This document shows, in pieces, positions 1 to 8,977 of a stretch of 64,000 bases of DNA. Location of the stretch: contig JAPJBO010000990.1 in the NCBI GenBank assembly GCA_030068145.1, forward strand, positions 16,518-80,517. The letters run 5' to 3'. The stretch comes from Diplonema papillatum. Taxonomy: Eukaryota > Euglenozoa > Diplonemea > Diplonemida > Diplonemidae. The notes below the pieces were generated by a model. The model was not told where the DNA came from. It saw nothing but the letters and a program-made list of their open reading frames with translations, and made no database searches. Within the stretch, counting starts at the first letter, position 1, and every line of letters begins with the position of its first letter. A program made the position numbers and the translations under genes.

Positions 1-392
1 ACGAACAGCGGCCAGGCCGGAGAGTCGCCGAGGCTACGGCGGAGTAAGTCGGCGCTCATGGTACTGATGCAAAGGCCTACGGTGACGCCGGCGATGAGGG
101 TATTGGGCACCGATTTGAACTTGCCGATCCAAAAAGCGAGGAGGATGACCGACCCTGTGGTCAGCGCGAAAGGCAGGATCCGGTACAGCGTCGTGAGGTG
201 GCCCGGGTGGAAGACGTTGCGCACGTACATGAGCACTTCGACGATGCCGAAGAGCAGGAAAATGCACATGAACTTCTTCCTCCTCTTGTCCAGCGTCGTG
301 TCCGAAGCCCGCGCCACGAAGCGCAGCAAAGGGCCGAGAAACCACTCAACGCACCCGACCTTCTGCTCGACACTTTCCTCACCTTCCTCCAT
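1..392 (-). CDS. Multi-pass membrane protein, N-terminal part (cut by window edge)
   Basis: An open frame of about 130 codons starts at the ATG at 392-390 and runs off the left edge. The first 40 residues are charged (KRRKK just before the membrane part). Three hydrophobic segments follow, at about residues 41-60, 70-90 and 97-115. The stretch KSVPN...SPAWPLF near the end matches KSVPN...SPVWPMF in the membrane part of the cyclase-homology gene at 51443-53176, so the two are paralogues (seen directly). By analogy the missing C-terminal part may carry a cyclase-like domain, which is inference. The ATG was chosen because it opens the frame matching the paralogue; the shorter open frames in the other two minus frames are shadows. 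An imperfect palindrome sits 14 bp upstream. Confidence 0.6.
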   Translation of the reverse strand, partial: MEEGEESVEQKVGCVEWFLGPLLRFVARASDTTLDKRRKKFMCIFLLFGIVEVLMYVRNVFHPGHLTTLYRILPFALTTGSVILLAFWIGKFKSVPNTLIAGVTVGLCISTMSADLLRRSLGDSPAWPLF

Positions 393-405
393 TGCGCGCG
401 ATCAG

Positions 406-425
406 CCAACAGTATACACTGTTGG
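406..425. promoter_or_regulatory. Short palindrome upstream of the membrane-protein start
   Basis: CCAACAGT-ATAC-ACTGTTGG has 8-bp perfect arms and lies 14 bp upstream of the start codon at 392. It could be a binding site or initiator element. Position is the only support. Confidence 0.25.
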
Positions 426-1595
426 AATCTTCCACCCCCCCCCCCCCCAAGGTCGTTCTTTCAACAGTAGGGGGAGGGCGAGACCCTCCTTCGCCCGTGC
501 GTTTTTTTTTTTTTTTTTTTTTTTTTCTTCCTAATTCAGGGTATTAGTTTGAAGGCTTCCGGGGTTTGCAGATTTGAACTGTTACTGTGGGGTGGTTTTG
601 GGCGGTGTTTCGGTGCCGTTTTCGCCGATGTACGGCATCTTGGGGCGGAGCCGACATATCTCCACAACTTCGTTCGGCAAAAGAGGGGTCTTCTTGGGTC
701 CTTTATGGGTCACCCCGTCAGTTTGGCGACACATTTTGCGGGCGTTTTTCAACCAGTCTGGATCAAGCTTTCGGGTTTTTTTCCGAATGCTTCTGGGTTC
801 CCTGTGGGGTTGGGTGCCATAATATTATTGGGACGCGATGTATTATGGGGACGCGCTCCAAAAACAGTCAAAATCGTAAACAAACAGTCTCGTCAGGCAG
901 CTGAAGGGGTGGACCTGGGGACCTATTTTCCTATGATAATAGGTCCACGGTTTTGGTGTATCTGCTACTGCACCGCCGTGCTTACAACAACATTTTTAGC
1001 TTTGTTTTTAGCAACATCGCGCCGAAGGCGCGACGGAAAATTTGGGCAAAATAATTCCGCCCCCCCTTTATCATGTGTGAACCACTCTTTGCTCGTGTGG
1101 GTTACTCAACTGCCAAACAGGACCTTGGCCCGGTAATGAAGCACAGTGGTAGCTGCAACCTGCCGACCCGAAGCTGAATACAATTGAACGGCAGCGGCTG
1201 GGTCTCAGCAGCGGAGGCTCAGCAGCCTTCCAGCATCCTCAGCACTGCTACAAACACCACACCCCCCGCCTATATTTACTTCGAACACCATTTTTTGAAC
1301 ATTCTTTTTTTCCCCGGCCCAGGGGTTATTCTAATCCCCGAAATTCTGAAGAATCCCGGTTAAAAAATCTTTGATGTGGCCAGAAAATACTCGACGTAGC
1401 TGCTTCGACTCCTAATGGAAGGGGGGAAATATAGAGGTAAGGGGCAAATACAATTCAAACACAATCTGATTTGTTCTTCGCTTACACCACCGTGTTTTGT
1501 TTTCTCACTCAGGACTTTTGACCTGTTGTGTTTGTGTGATTTGTCGTGTAGGGGTAGACCCGCATGACCTCACCGTTCAACACGTGGTTCGGTAG
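426..1595. other. Non-coding stretch with homopolymers and one dispersed repeat
   Basis: It holds a C run (about 434-448), a T25 run (502-526) and no convincing gene. The 195-codon frame at 549-1136 shows no domain and unremarkable composition. At 1380-1436 about 57 bp match the reverse complement of 16252-16310. The stretch ends where the retroelement RT frame stops. Confidence 0.5.
1380..1436 (-). repeat. Dispersed repeat, inverted copy at 16252-16310
   Basis: The segment from AATACTCGACGTAGC to AAATATAGAGGTA matches the reverse complement of 16252-16310 with few mismatches. A related TAATTTTCGTRGATTTGCTG core occurs at 9550 and 16306. It is a small dispersed element or remnant of unknown class. 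Confidence 0.6.
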
Positions 1596-3383
1596 TTACA
1601 GCACTTTGGATCCCTTCTGTTCTTTGTCGGGCAGCATCGTCGAGCATTTCCTTTCAAGCTGGCGCTTATGTAAAATTTCCTCGTGTATGTCTCCGAGTAT
1701 GAAATTGTCGATCCACTCGATGTGAACCGAAGAAGGAGAACTCTTCGCCGCAAGTCCACCGATAGACTCGGCCACAGCTTGGCTCGCTTGAGGTGCTGGC
1801 GAGTAACCCATAGGTAGCCGGGTTAACCTGCGCTTCGAAGACCCGACTCTGAACGAGAAAAACCTTCTCACTGAGGCCGGCAGCACAAACTGATAGAAGA
1901 AACCCTTCGCGTCATTCTCGCAAACGAAGTTACATTGCATGAGTTTCAGCAGCATTGAGTTGTACGAGGGAAGGTGGCATGGCGGAACCGGGTGTCCCGA
2001 CATTCTCACCGCTTCATTCACACCCTTGCAGGAGAGAATGAACCTGAGTACCCCGGCCTTCTTTTTGGCAACTGTGAAGGCGCCGTGGAACCAGGATCTT
2101 TCCGCCTCCGACCGGGGAACCGCCTCACAGAGACCGATTTCCTCTAGTCTTTTAAGGTGCTGTTCCAACTTAGTGTTAGGGGGGCCTGGGGCGTTCTTGA
2201 ACTCGGTCGACAGGATATCCTCGAGGAAAGCGGGATTTTGAAACCACTTCAAATTGATCTCTAAGGCAGGGAAGTCTCGTAGCAACAGGTCAGTGTCCAC
2301 CCACGATTCAGTGATGCTGTCGACGAGGCCCTCAAAGCAGGCCTTTGTAGCACGGGAGCCTCGGGGCATCTCGTGGTCCACCCACCTCATGGCGTAATCG
2401 TATGTATGCAGTTTACTTAAGCTACGGGCCACATTAGGAGCCCAGAAGGGGCGGTCGAAACCTACTGCAGAATTCCGGCCCCCTGGATTGTTCCGCTCGT
2501 CGACTCCCAAGTCTCCATCGGGGTATAGAACCTCACGTTCTTCACGTCTACGTGTCTCCCCATTGCTTGTGCCGCTTGTTCGCCACCCACCCGGGCGATC
2601 TCGGTGAGTGCACTGTGGCGAATCATGTGACTGGTGATCCCAAGATGGTGTCTGAGCCACTTGTTGTAGGCTGCGATGCTTAGGCCCGGAAGTAGGAGAG
2701 TTGATCTTTGTCGTCTCCACCAGCTGATCACGGTCTGGAACACCCATCCCGTCTTCGGTATGAGGATCCCTTGACCTTGGTGCGTAGGGTCGGTCTTCCC
2801 CCCTACGAGAAGTACGAGGAAAAACTGTTGTTTCTCCTTTATGTGTCCGACCTGTAGACGTTCCAGGTCCACAAAACGAGACGCGAGGCTCCATTGGGTG
2901 GCCAACGCCACCTTGTATAACCCTGTGGATTTCGCCACCAGTCCAAGGACCTGGCTCTTGGAGACCAGTTTCGTCTCCAGGAGTTCCCTTCTCTCGAGCT
3001 CTCTCTCTTTCAAGTGCAGTGCTTTTCGAAAAGCCTTTAGAGGGGGGATATCGGCCATCATCCAGTATGTCACGTACTGGCTGGCTGAGCCTGGTTGGAT
3101 TTCCTTCGCATCGATCTTTCGTTGCAGCCACATGAGGAAACCCATCTCTCTTGAGATTTCCGGGTCCAACTGTCGTAGCTGCTGAATGAATAACTGAGCC
3201 CGAGTTACCACCGACGTCATAGCCGAGGAGGTGGTGTCTTTGTAACACTCGGCCAGCGTTCCCAACGTCTCTTGACGCAGCCCCTGGACAGCCTCGGGGC
3301 TGATCAGGTAGTCGGCCTTCTGGGGGCGGCCCCGACTCCGCTTCAGCGGTTGGAAAGGACTCGGCGCGGGGGGTGTCGTTCAT
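1596..3383 (-). CDS. Reverse transcriptase frame of a tyrosine-recombinase retroelement
   Basis: A 595-codon open frame. The last ~270 codons are a reverse transcriptase: motif A NDAKGFFYQF, the fingers block RSWFHGAFTVAKKK, motif B LPMGYSPAPQASQ, and motif C WIDNF in place of YxDD. The frame stops soon after motif C, so thumb and RNase H are absent and the copy is 3'-truncated or frame-broken. The first ~300 codons overlap the recombinase in another frame and encode Pro/Gly/Arg/Thr-rich sequence without a domain. The ATG overlaps the stop of the upstream gag-like ORF as ATGA, suggesting reinitiation. The gag-YR-RT order with a DIRS-type RT resembles kinetoplastid VIPER elements. RT identity is confident; subfamily less so. 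Confidence 0.75.
   Translation of the reverse strand: MNDTPRAESFPTAEAESGPPPEGRLPDQPRGCPGAASRDVGNAGRVLQRHHLLGYDVGGNSGSVIHSAATTVGPGNLKRDGFPHVAATKDRCEGNPTRLSQPVRDILDDGRYPPSKGFSKSTALERERAREKGTPGDETGLQEPGPWTGGEIHRVIQGGVGHPMEPRVSFCGPGTSTGRTHKGETTVFPRTSRRGEDRPYAPRSRDPHTEDGMGVPDRDQLVETTKINSPTSGPKHRSLQQVAQTPSWDHQSHDSPQCTHRDRPGGWRTSGTSNGETRRREEREVLYPDGDLGVDERNNPGGRNSAVGFDRPFWAPNVARSLSKLHTYDYAMRWVDHEMPRGSRATKACFEGLVDSITESWVDTDLLLRDFPALEINLKWFQNPAFLEDILSTEFKNAPGPPNTKLEQHLKRLEEIGLCEAVPRSEAERSWFHGAFTVAKKKAGVLRFILSCKGVNEAVRMSGHPVPPCHLPSYNSMLLKLMQCNFVCENDAKGFFYQFVLPASVRRFFSFRVGSSKRRLTRLPMGYSPAPQASQAVAESIGGLAAKSSPSSVHIEWIDNFILGDIHEEILHKRQLERKCSTMLPDKEQKGSKVL
2462..3379 (-). CDS. Tyrosine recombinase of the retroelement
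   Basis: The frame is open from the codon after the gag-like stop down to the stop at 2462. The first in-frame ATG is near 3217 (MTSVVTRAQLF). It shows the tyrosine-recombinase catalytic pattern: Arg in ASRFVDLERL, HxxR in SHMIRHSALTEIA, then GRHVDVKNVRFYTP with the second His and the nucleophilic Tyr. It lies in the same frame as the gag-like ORF, separated only by the single TGA at 3380-3382, so readthrough could give a gag-recombinase fusion. Such recombinases integrate DIRS, Ngaro and VIPER cDNA without an integrase. The whole recombinase is overlapped by the RT frame. Confidence 0.8.
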   Translation of the reverse strand, partial: TTPPAPSPFQPLKRSRGRPQKADYLISPEAVQGLRQETLGTLAECYKDTTSSAMTSVVTRAQLFIQQLRQLDPEISREMGFLMWLQRKIDAKEIQPGSASQYVTYWMMADIPPLKAFRKALHLKERELERRELLETKLVSKSQVLGLVAKSTGLYKVALATQWSLASRFVDLERLQVGHIKEKQQFFLVLLVGGKTDPTHQGQGILIPKTGWVFQTVISWWRRQRSTLLLPGLSIAAYNKWLRHHLGITSHMIRHSALTEIARVGGEQAAQAMGRHVDVKNVRFYTPMETWESTSGTIQGAGILQ

Positions 3384-4360
3384 ACGGACTTCCGCCCGTT
3401 TCCCGACTTCGAGAGGGTTTCGGTCCTTCTCCTCTTGGAGAATTCACCTTCGGACGAGGCTCTCTTGAGCCCGTCCGTGTTCCTCCTCCTCCTGTCCTCC
3501 TCGTTGGCCACCTCGACAGCTCGCAGGGCGTTTCTTAACACTGTGCGAGAGAACTCAGAGGCATCTACCAACTGCAGCTTGGACTCCCAAGCCAGTTGCT
3601 GAGGCATACCCTGCAGCTTGCGGATTCTTAGGGCCTCGAGGCGAACCAGCAGTTGATGGGCAACCTGTAGGACTTGTCTCGAGTCCTTCGGCACAGGGAA
3701 GAGTCTGTCCAAGACAGAAAACAGGACACGGGTCTCGTGCACGTACGCAGGTACACTGGCCTTGAAGTCTTCTTCAATGGGCCCGTATCGGTAGCGCACT
3801 TCGGTCATCATCTGACTCTTCTGGCTAGCGGTTGCAACCTTCGGTACCCACGAGTTTGCCATTCGTATGTCAAACTCTCCAATTCCCTCTTGGGTTTTGG
3901 TTTGGGCAAGAAGATGTTCTACGAGCGCCTTTAAGGGCCCTGGTGGTGTTTGTTCGAGCAATTCGTCGACGTCGACGCCGGCGATGTTCGAGCCCGGGTT
4001 CGGACGGCTCTCGAGTACTGCGTCCACGCCTTCCATCTCCCGATCGTCCTCCCACTTCTGACCCCGCTGCAGAAGCCACGTACAGACCGGGCAGACCCAT
4101 TCGTCTTCCCCCATTCGGTCCACGAAGCCCTGGGCAGTGCTCTTGCACCCCAGGTTTGCCTTCAGGCAATACGCGATCGCCGTGAGGCCGCATCTGAAGC
4201 AGTGGGTCAGCCCTTCCCCGGCATGGCTCTTTGAGCACATCGGGAAAATGCAAGCGCCGTCTTCCTCAGCTCGGATAATTCCCGGGGGCATTGTCACCTT
4301 TGTCTGGATCGAAGACCAGTCGAAGGAGCCCCCGTCGAAGTCGCTTCTCAGAACGGACAT
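3380..4360 (-). CDS. Gag-like ORF1 with PHD/RING-like zinc finger
   Basis: A 326-residue protein. Residues about 30-100 hold a dense Cys/His pattern (CIFPMCSKSHAGEG, HCFRCG, CLKANLGC, WVCPVCTW) compatible with a PHD- or RING-like zinc finger. The middle is helical and charged. The C-terminus is very basic (KRRRTE... GNGRKSV), suitable for nucleic-acid binding. It is the first ORF of the retroelement, upstream of the recombinase and RT, so a structural (gag-like) role is inferred from position. The stop TGA overlaps the next ATG. I see no other homology. Confidence 0.6.
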   Translation of the reverse strand: MSVLRSDFDGGSFDWSSIQTKVTMPPGIIRAEEDGACIFPMCSKSHAGEGLTHCFRCGLTAIAYCLKANLGCKSTAQGFVDRMGEDEWVCPVCTWLLQRGQKWEDDREMEGVDAVLESRPNPGSNIAGVDVDELLEQTPPGPLKALVEHLLAQTKTQEGIGEFDIRMANSWVPKVATASQKSQMMTEVRYRYGPIEEDFKASVPAYVHETRVLFSVLDRLFPVPKDSRQVLQVAHQLLVRLEALRIRKLQGMPQQLAWESKLQLVDASEFSRTVLRNALRAVEVANEEDRRRRNTDGLKRASSEGEFSKRRRTETLSKSGNGRKSV

Positions 4361-4380
4361 ATTTTTAGCACGTGTTTTTT

Positions 4381-4478
4381 GTGTGTGCGAAGGACCTGTT
4401 TTGTATCTTTACATGGCAGGTTCCAACGCTGCCAACTTTCTTTTTTGTACTGACATGTCCAGCGTGGTATGTTGTTCC
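4381..4478 (+). repeat. About 95-bp repeat, direct copy at 24399-24497
   Basis: The segment from GTGTGTGCGAAGGACCTG to ACATGTCCAGCGTGGT is almost identical in both places. Here it lies just outside the gag-like start at 4360, so it is probably the 5' leader or terminal repeat of that retroelement. The 24.4-kb copy would then be a solo remnant. Confidence 0.7.
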
Positions 4479-4479
4479 A

Positions 4480-5045
4480 AAAAAAAATCCCACGCTGCGC
4501 GTGGGAAAGCATGGATTGCTGAAGCAAGCAGTGTCCCACACAATAGCGTCATACGTTAGCACAGTGTCGACAGTGGCAGCACCACTAAAACCAAATGCGG
4601 TGAGCGACATCTCTTTTAGTTTCAAAATCCTTTCAGGCCGTGAACGTCAGGATAGCAAACGATCCTCCAGTGACTGATTACTGGGTGTGATGGAAAACAC
4701 AATCTGGCTGCTGCTTCTCCACTTTGTTGTAGCCTTCACTTGTCAGTCCCAGTGGGCACTACGGCATGATAGCCTCAACGCCTTTCAACGAATCGAGGCA
4801 GGGCGAAGCTGCTCACGACAGGCGCCCCCCAACACGCTAATCCCAACGCCCCTCATGCCCCATAGATATTTCTGGACCACATCGCTGGCAGGCTGTGTGT
4901 ACACACACAAAACAGCAACTACGACTCCAGGATCTGAGCCTGTAGCCTGGGTCCCTTGCCAAAAAGTTTCACCAGAAAGCCCCATGGTTAAAAAATCTTT
5001 TTTCACCGGCCTGTTTTCAGAATTTTTTTTTTTGTGAAAAAATAT
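4480..5045. other. No gene recognised
   Basis: Mixed sequence between the retroelement leader and a minisatellite. Open frames of up to 116 codons here have no domain, repeats or conserved partner elsewhere in the window. Confidence 0.4.
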
Positions 5046-5046
5046 T

Positions 5047-5155
5047 GGACAAAGTTCCTTATCCGGAGCCGAAGTTTTGGAATAAACCTTTGTATGGGCT
5101 CACTAGTTTCTAAAAGGGTCTTTGTATGGACAGCAGAGTTTTGCAAAATACCCTT
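5047..5155. repeat. Degenerate TTGTATGGAC minisatellite (first block)
   Basis: Three diverged units each containing CCTTTGTATGG or CCCTTGTA. They belong to the family in the larger array at 7036-7385 and, inverted, at 9255-9452. Confidence 0.6.
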
Positions 5156-5159
5156 GTAC

Positions 5160-5270
5160 CTACCCCCCCCCCCCGTGTTTAAGATCGCGTTTTTCCGTGT
5201 TTAAGATCGCCCCCCAAAAAAACCGATCTTATACACGGGGGGGGACGATCTTAAACACGGGGGGGGACAA
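5160..5270. repeat. Poly-C/poly-G bounded hairpin repeat, copy 1
   Basis: A C run, then GTGTTTAAGATCGC twice, then ACCGATCTTATACAC and ACGATCTTAAACAC, then a G run. The halves are inverted copies, so it folds back. A second copy is at 6943-7032, and a GATGGAT variant at 16008-16250. All are flanked by homopolymer C or G. Confidence 0.7.
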
Positions 5271-5344
5271 AAACACCCCAAAAATTTCTTTTCCGCTGCG
5301 CGGGGCCTTGAACCCCCCCCCCACCCCTCCATCCAAACCAGACT

Positions 5345-5505
5345 ACACCGCTGTCCTGTCTGCAGACACTCAGGTTCCGCGCTGATGATGGTCCGCCTTA
5401 TGTGTCCGTGGCTTAGAGGACCGAAACACGGCGCAGACGGGACCAGTGCGGTGTTGAGCACATACCCATTCCAAGCACGTTCTTGCAATCCCCCCACCCC
5501 CCAGT
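5345..5505 (-). repeat. Transposon-related repeat shared with 17270-17370 and 18395-18460
   Basis: Read on the minus strand, 5505-5420 matches 17270-17365 and 5410-5345 matches 18395-18460. The two blocks are adjacent here but about 1 kb apart in the plus-strand copy, which therefore holds an insertion, or this one a deletion. The repeat lies directly downstream of the broken DDE transposase, so it is probably that transposon's 3' part. Confidence 0.65.
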
Positions 5506-5639
5506 GCTGATGCTAAGGCCCCTAAACTCGGCATCGTTGTCAGCCGGACGGCAAGTGGGGCCCTTTTGAGGCTGTTTTTGGGGTGTTTCCCAGAGGAGTA
5601 AACGTTGCTTCCGTTTGTTTGGGCTTTCTTTTGTGAAAG

Positions 5640-6497
5640 TCAGGGTGCAAAGACGAGCCTGCCCACAGAGCACTTTTGAAGGCAGAATCTATGTCTGCAT
5701 GTGATTGCCAAGTATGAGTCCGCGAGCCACTTGCACACCTCGTCACGGGTTGGTGCAGGAAGCTTCGCACTGTTTTCTGCAACAAGCTGTTGCGAGGACC
5801 AGTCTATCCACTTGGAACGAAGAAGTCGTCGCACCTTCAGATTGCAGGCGCTCTGGTCGCCAACATTCAAGTGACCTGACGTGTTCGGAGGTACAATGAA
5901 CACCAGCCAGCCCCGCGATCTCGCCTCCTTCACGACAGGAATGCTGTAGTGCGACTTGTACCCATCCACCATAACGAGAAGCCCATACTTCCCTGAGGGG
6001 AAGCTGGGTAATGTACAGCTGTACTCGAGCATTACTTCGTAGTCGCACACCTTCTTTTTGGCACGTGAAGTGCACGTTGATGTCGTGCTTGTGCCTGTTC
6101 TGGTAAAACGTGGGGCGGCCCCGTCCTTCCGTGATAGTTTTTGGCCCCTGCCAAACAACAAGTGGGTCCATCCTCACCTTTTCCGACACAGAGATGTTTC
6201 TTTGGGTGTGCACCCCCCAGCTCAGGATAGCTGTCATGTTCCGCTTCTCGTTTCCAGCGGTGCATGCTCTGACCCGGGGCTCCACACTCTTTACTGAGCA
6301 CACCGTGGACTTCGCCAACGGGAGACAAATCTTCCATTGCGTGTATCACTTCGAATCTCTTCGAATAAACGACCGCATGGATCGCTTGGCGGGCAAGCGA
6401 AATAACCGAGTCTGTTCCTGAGAGCTGGAGAGTGGCATATGAGCCAATCCTCCTTGTTGTTACGGTCTTGTGTGTTCGCCGGAAACGCGACCACCAA
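5640..6497 (-). pseudogene. CENP-B/pogo-like DDE transposase, frame-broken
   Basis: Transposase segments lie in different minus frames. At 6318-6120 there is a GNEKRNMTAILSWG...DPLVVWQGP-like block typical of the first part of a DDE_1 endonuclease. At 6110-5640 there is LLVMVDGYKSHYS, then LVFIVPPNTSGHLNVGDQSACNLK, matching the D-G-x-x-S-H and P-P-x-T-x-x-x-x-x-x-D pattern of pogo/Tigger/jerky transposases. At least one frameshift, near 6110, separates them. The DNA-binding N-terminus was not found. It would move a cut-and-paste DNA transposon; this copy cannot. The family repeat at 5345-5505 lies just 3' of it. Confidence 0.7.
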
Positions 6498-6780
6498 GTT
6501 TCTAGATTCTTTGGCGGGTCCAGGTGATGCCCTTCGTTCCCCTCATATTCGTGCTGCGACGAGAGGCTCTTCTCCGTGAGACGGGTGTGTCAACTTCAAT
6601 GAACTCAATAGGACGGCCAGGATCAAATACCCCTTGATTCCCCTTTCTGCAGAGGTTTTGCATTCGGAAGACCAGCAGAAGGAAAAAAACCGCAACTTAC
6701 CACGGGCAACCAAGGATCTGTGTATCTCCCAACTTGGGGGGCCCAAGAGATATTTTCCCGCCAGAACCTCCCAGAGAAAA
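6498..6780. other. No gene recognised
   Basis: Unique-looking sequence between the transposase remnant and the poly-A repeats. Frames here are products of low complexity. Confidence 0.35.
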
Positions 6781-6936
6781 GTACCCCAAAAAAAAAAAAA
6801 ATTCCGCTGCGCGGGGCCAAAATCCCCCCCCACAGTAAAACACCCAAAAAAAAAAAAAATTCCGCTGCGCGGGGCCAAAATCCCCCCCCACAGTAAAACA
6901 CCCAAAAAAAAAAAAATCCCGCTGCGCGGGACCCCA
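6781..6936. repeat. Three tandem units of a ~57-bp poly-A/GC-clamp repeat
   Basis: Units begin at 6801, 6859 and 6916 with ATTCCGCTGCGCGGGGCC, followed by AAAATCCCCCCCCACAG and an A13 run. A single related unit is at 5285-5310 (TTTCTTTTCCGCTGCGCGGGGCC). CCGCTGCGCGG is itself palindromic. Confidence 0.75.
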
Positions 6937-6942
6937 CCCCAC

Positions 6943-7032
6943 TCCCCCCCCGTGTATAAGATCGCCCTCATTTCTCAAAAAAACCGATCTTATACACGGG
7001 GGGGGAGGGCGCGATCTTAAACACGGGGGGGG
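6943..7032. repeat. Poly-C/poly-G bounded hairpin repeat, copy 2
   Basis: CCCCCCCCGTGTATAAGATCG... and its inverted partner CGATCTTATACACGGGG, then CGATCTTAAACACGGGG. Nearly the same as 5160-5270. Together the two copies bracket the broken pogo-like transposase. Confidence 0.7.
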
Positions 7033-7035
7033 GGT

Positions 7036-7385
7036 AGGTATGGACACAATGTTTGCAAAATACCCTTGTATGGACAGAAGATTCTGAATAAATACCCTTG
7101 TATGGACACACACATTCTCAAAAGGGACCTTGTATGGACAGACTTTTTTGGTCCCTTATATGGACGGCAGATGTTCAAAAATACCCTTGTATGGAGAAAT
7201 TACCCTTATACGGACGCCGTACTTTCGAAAAGTCCCTTGTATGGACACCTGACTTTTGAAAAGTCCCTTGTATGGACGGCATACTTTTGAGAAGTCCCTT
7301 GTATGGACGGCATACTTTTGCACAGACCCTTGTATGGACACCTGCCTTCTGAAAAGATCCTTGTATGGACGACGTATTTTCGAAT
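7036..7385 (+). repeat. TTGTATGGAC minisatellite, about 11 units
   Basis: Units of about 30-36 bp share CCCTTGTATGGAC plus a variable spacer containing TTTTGAAAAGT. The array reappears inverted at 9255-9452, so the intervening 1.9 kb is bracketed by inverted arrays. Confidence 0.85.
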
Positions 7386-7499
7386 ACCCGGTGCACTATT
7401 GTGTCTGGAAGCCTGCTCTCCATTGCAAAAGTTTTGTGTGTGCGCCCCCCTCCCCTTTCCCTTTGCAAATCCAAAATATTTGCAGTGTTAGGGGTATGG

Positions 7500-8098
7500 T
7501 AAAGTCATAGCAAAGATGACCGAGGCGACAGTTTTTTTGATTCTGAAGGACCTCTCGCCTCTGCGGATGAAAATAGTGATGTTCTTAGCCTTGCGTTTCG
7601 CGAGGATTTGAATGACGGCGTTGAAGCCTCAAGGGTGAGCCAGATGTATTGTTAGCTGCATTGCGTAAACTCTTGAAGAGGAGCGAAACGGTTGGCAAAA
7701 CCGGGTCTTTGGCGTCTGAGACGAACGAGACGGACTCCGGGAATGCATCAGACAACGAAGACGAAGACGAAGACGAAGCTGTTGGGACTGCCCCTGTGTC
7801 ACCGGACACAACTTCTGTGTTGCCAGTGGTGGGTGCACTTTTTCCATCGGCCGACAGTTTTTTTGAACGGGTGCTAACGGTCTGTTACCTTCAGCGACGA
7901 AGCTCCGGCGTTCACAGAGAGCAACCCGTATTTTGCTGCCATCAGAGCAGTAGATCCGGACTCGCGTAGTCGGGTGTACACCAAGCGCGATGAAGAAGGC
8001 AGGCGGTTTACATTTTGTTTCCTGGCCTTCGGGGCCGCGATCCGTGCGACCGCCCACGTGGTCCCACTGATAAGCATTGACGCCGCGCACATGGAAAG
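7500..8098 (+). pseudogene. MULE-type transposase fragment
   Basis: The convincing part is 7890-8098 in one plus frame: an NPYFAAIRAVDPDSRS block, a RRFTFCFLAFGAAIRA block, then PLISIDAAHMERG, which fits the first catalytic Asp of Mutator-like (MULE) transposases. Upstream, 7649-7870 in other frames encodes an acidic serine-rich region (DNEDEDEDEAV) that may be its N-terminus, joined by a frameshift. The frame is cut at 8099 by a poly-G-bounded foldback repeat, and no further DDE residues were found beyond it. It is a dead remnant. Confidence 0.55.
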
Positions 8099-8475
8099 GG
8101 GGGGGGGGGGGGCAGCGCTCTTGTTAAGGATCAGCCACTTTGGCCGGATGGCCGGATAAACCAGACCCCCCCCCCCCCCCCCCTCTACAGTGCAGTTGCC
8201 TTGGAGGCTGGGTGGTCAAATTCTCTAAGGTGAAATGGTCAAAATTCCCTGCCAAAAGTGGGCCCACAAAAATTTTCCAAAGTGTGGTATTTGGGGTATT
8301 TGGGGCAAAAAAAAAATTTTTTTTTTCTGACCGCCCACCGTGGTGACCACCTTAGAGTGTGACAGGTAGCGTCTCCCCCCTCCACAGTGAAAATAGCCTG
8401 AGGGGGGGGGGGGGGGGGGGTCAGCCGGCTGATGGATGGATGGATGGTTCTTAACAAGATGCCTGGGGGGGGGGG
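8099..8475. repeat. Foldback element with G and C runs, inserted in the MULE remnant
   Basis: It starts with G13 then a CTCTTGTTAAGGAT block and ends with an ATGGTTCTTAACAAGAT block and G13; the terminal blocks are inverted copies. Inside are a C run (8166-8183), an A/T palindrome (AAAAAAAAATTTTTTTTT near 8310) and a G run (8402-8420). It interrupts the transposase right after its first catalytic motif. Confidence 0.55.
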
Positions 8476-8977
8476 GGCAGGGTGTTTATTAAGATTTGGC
8501 CTAACCCGTAACATGTAACAAGTGCGGGTGGTGGTGGGGGGGGGGGACCCCCCTGCATGGCTGGCAGGTCACCCGGTGTCAAGCGACCGACTCCGCAACT
8601 GCCGCTGGCCAGGTCAGGCTGGCACGAAGGAGTTACGGAGGGCGGCAGCTTGGGCAATGCCGACTTTGCGGAGGCATTCAACGGACGACGATCTGTCGCA
8701 GTGGACACAAGGAGCTGAGCCCTGCGCTCCTTCCCAAAAACGCCAAGCAGCTCCTTTCGCTTCGCTGCGAGGTTATCCTTACCCTAATCTTGGCATCCGC
8801 GGAGTGCCCGTCCCGCGAGCGCTGTTCCAGAAACGGGCTAAAAAAACAAGAGTCGAGGGCCGAGGAAACCTTTCGGTATTTAGTATGTACACTAAAACAA
8901 GGATTAATCATCTCTGCTCTCGGTAGCTATTTATTCCCGCAGGGAGCCTGAGATACAGTAAATACACAACAACAAAC
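8476..8977. other. Non-coding; carries a repeat shared with 9151-9190
   Basis: GGAGTTACGGAGG(G/A)CGGCAGCTTGGGCAATGCC occurs at 8630-8662 and 9152-9187. No gene was recognised. Confidence 0.4.

Noticed and set aside
549-1136. 195-codon plus frame near the left edge
   Set aside because: No start context, domain or homologous copy; ends in unremarkable sequence.
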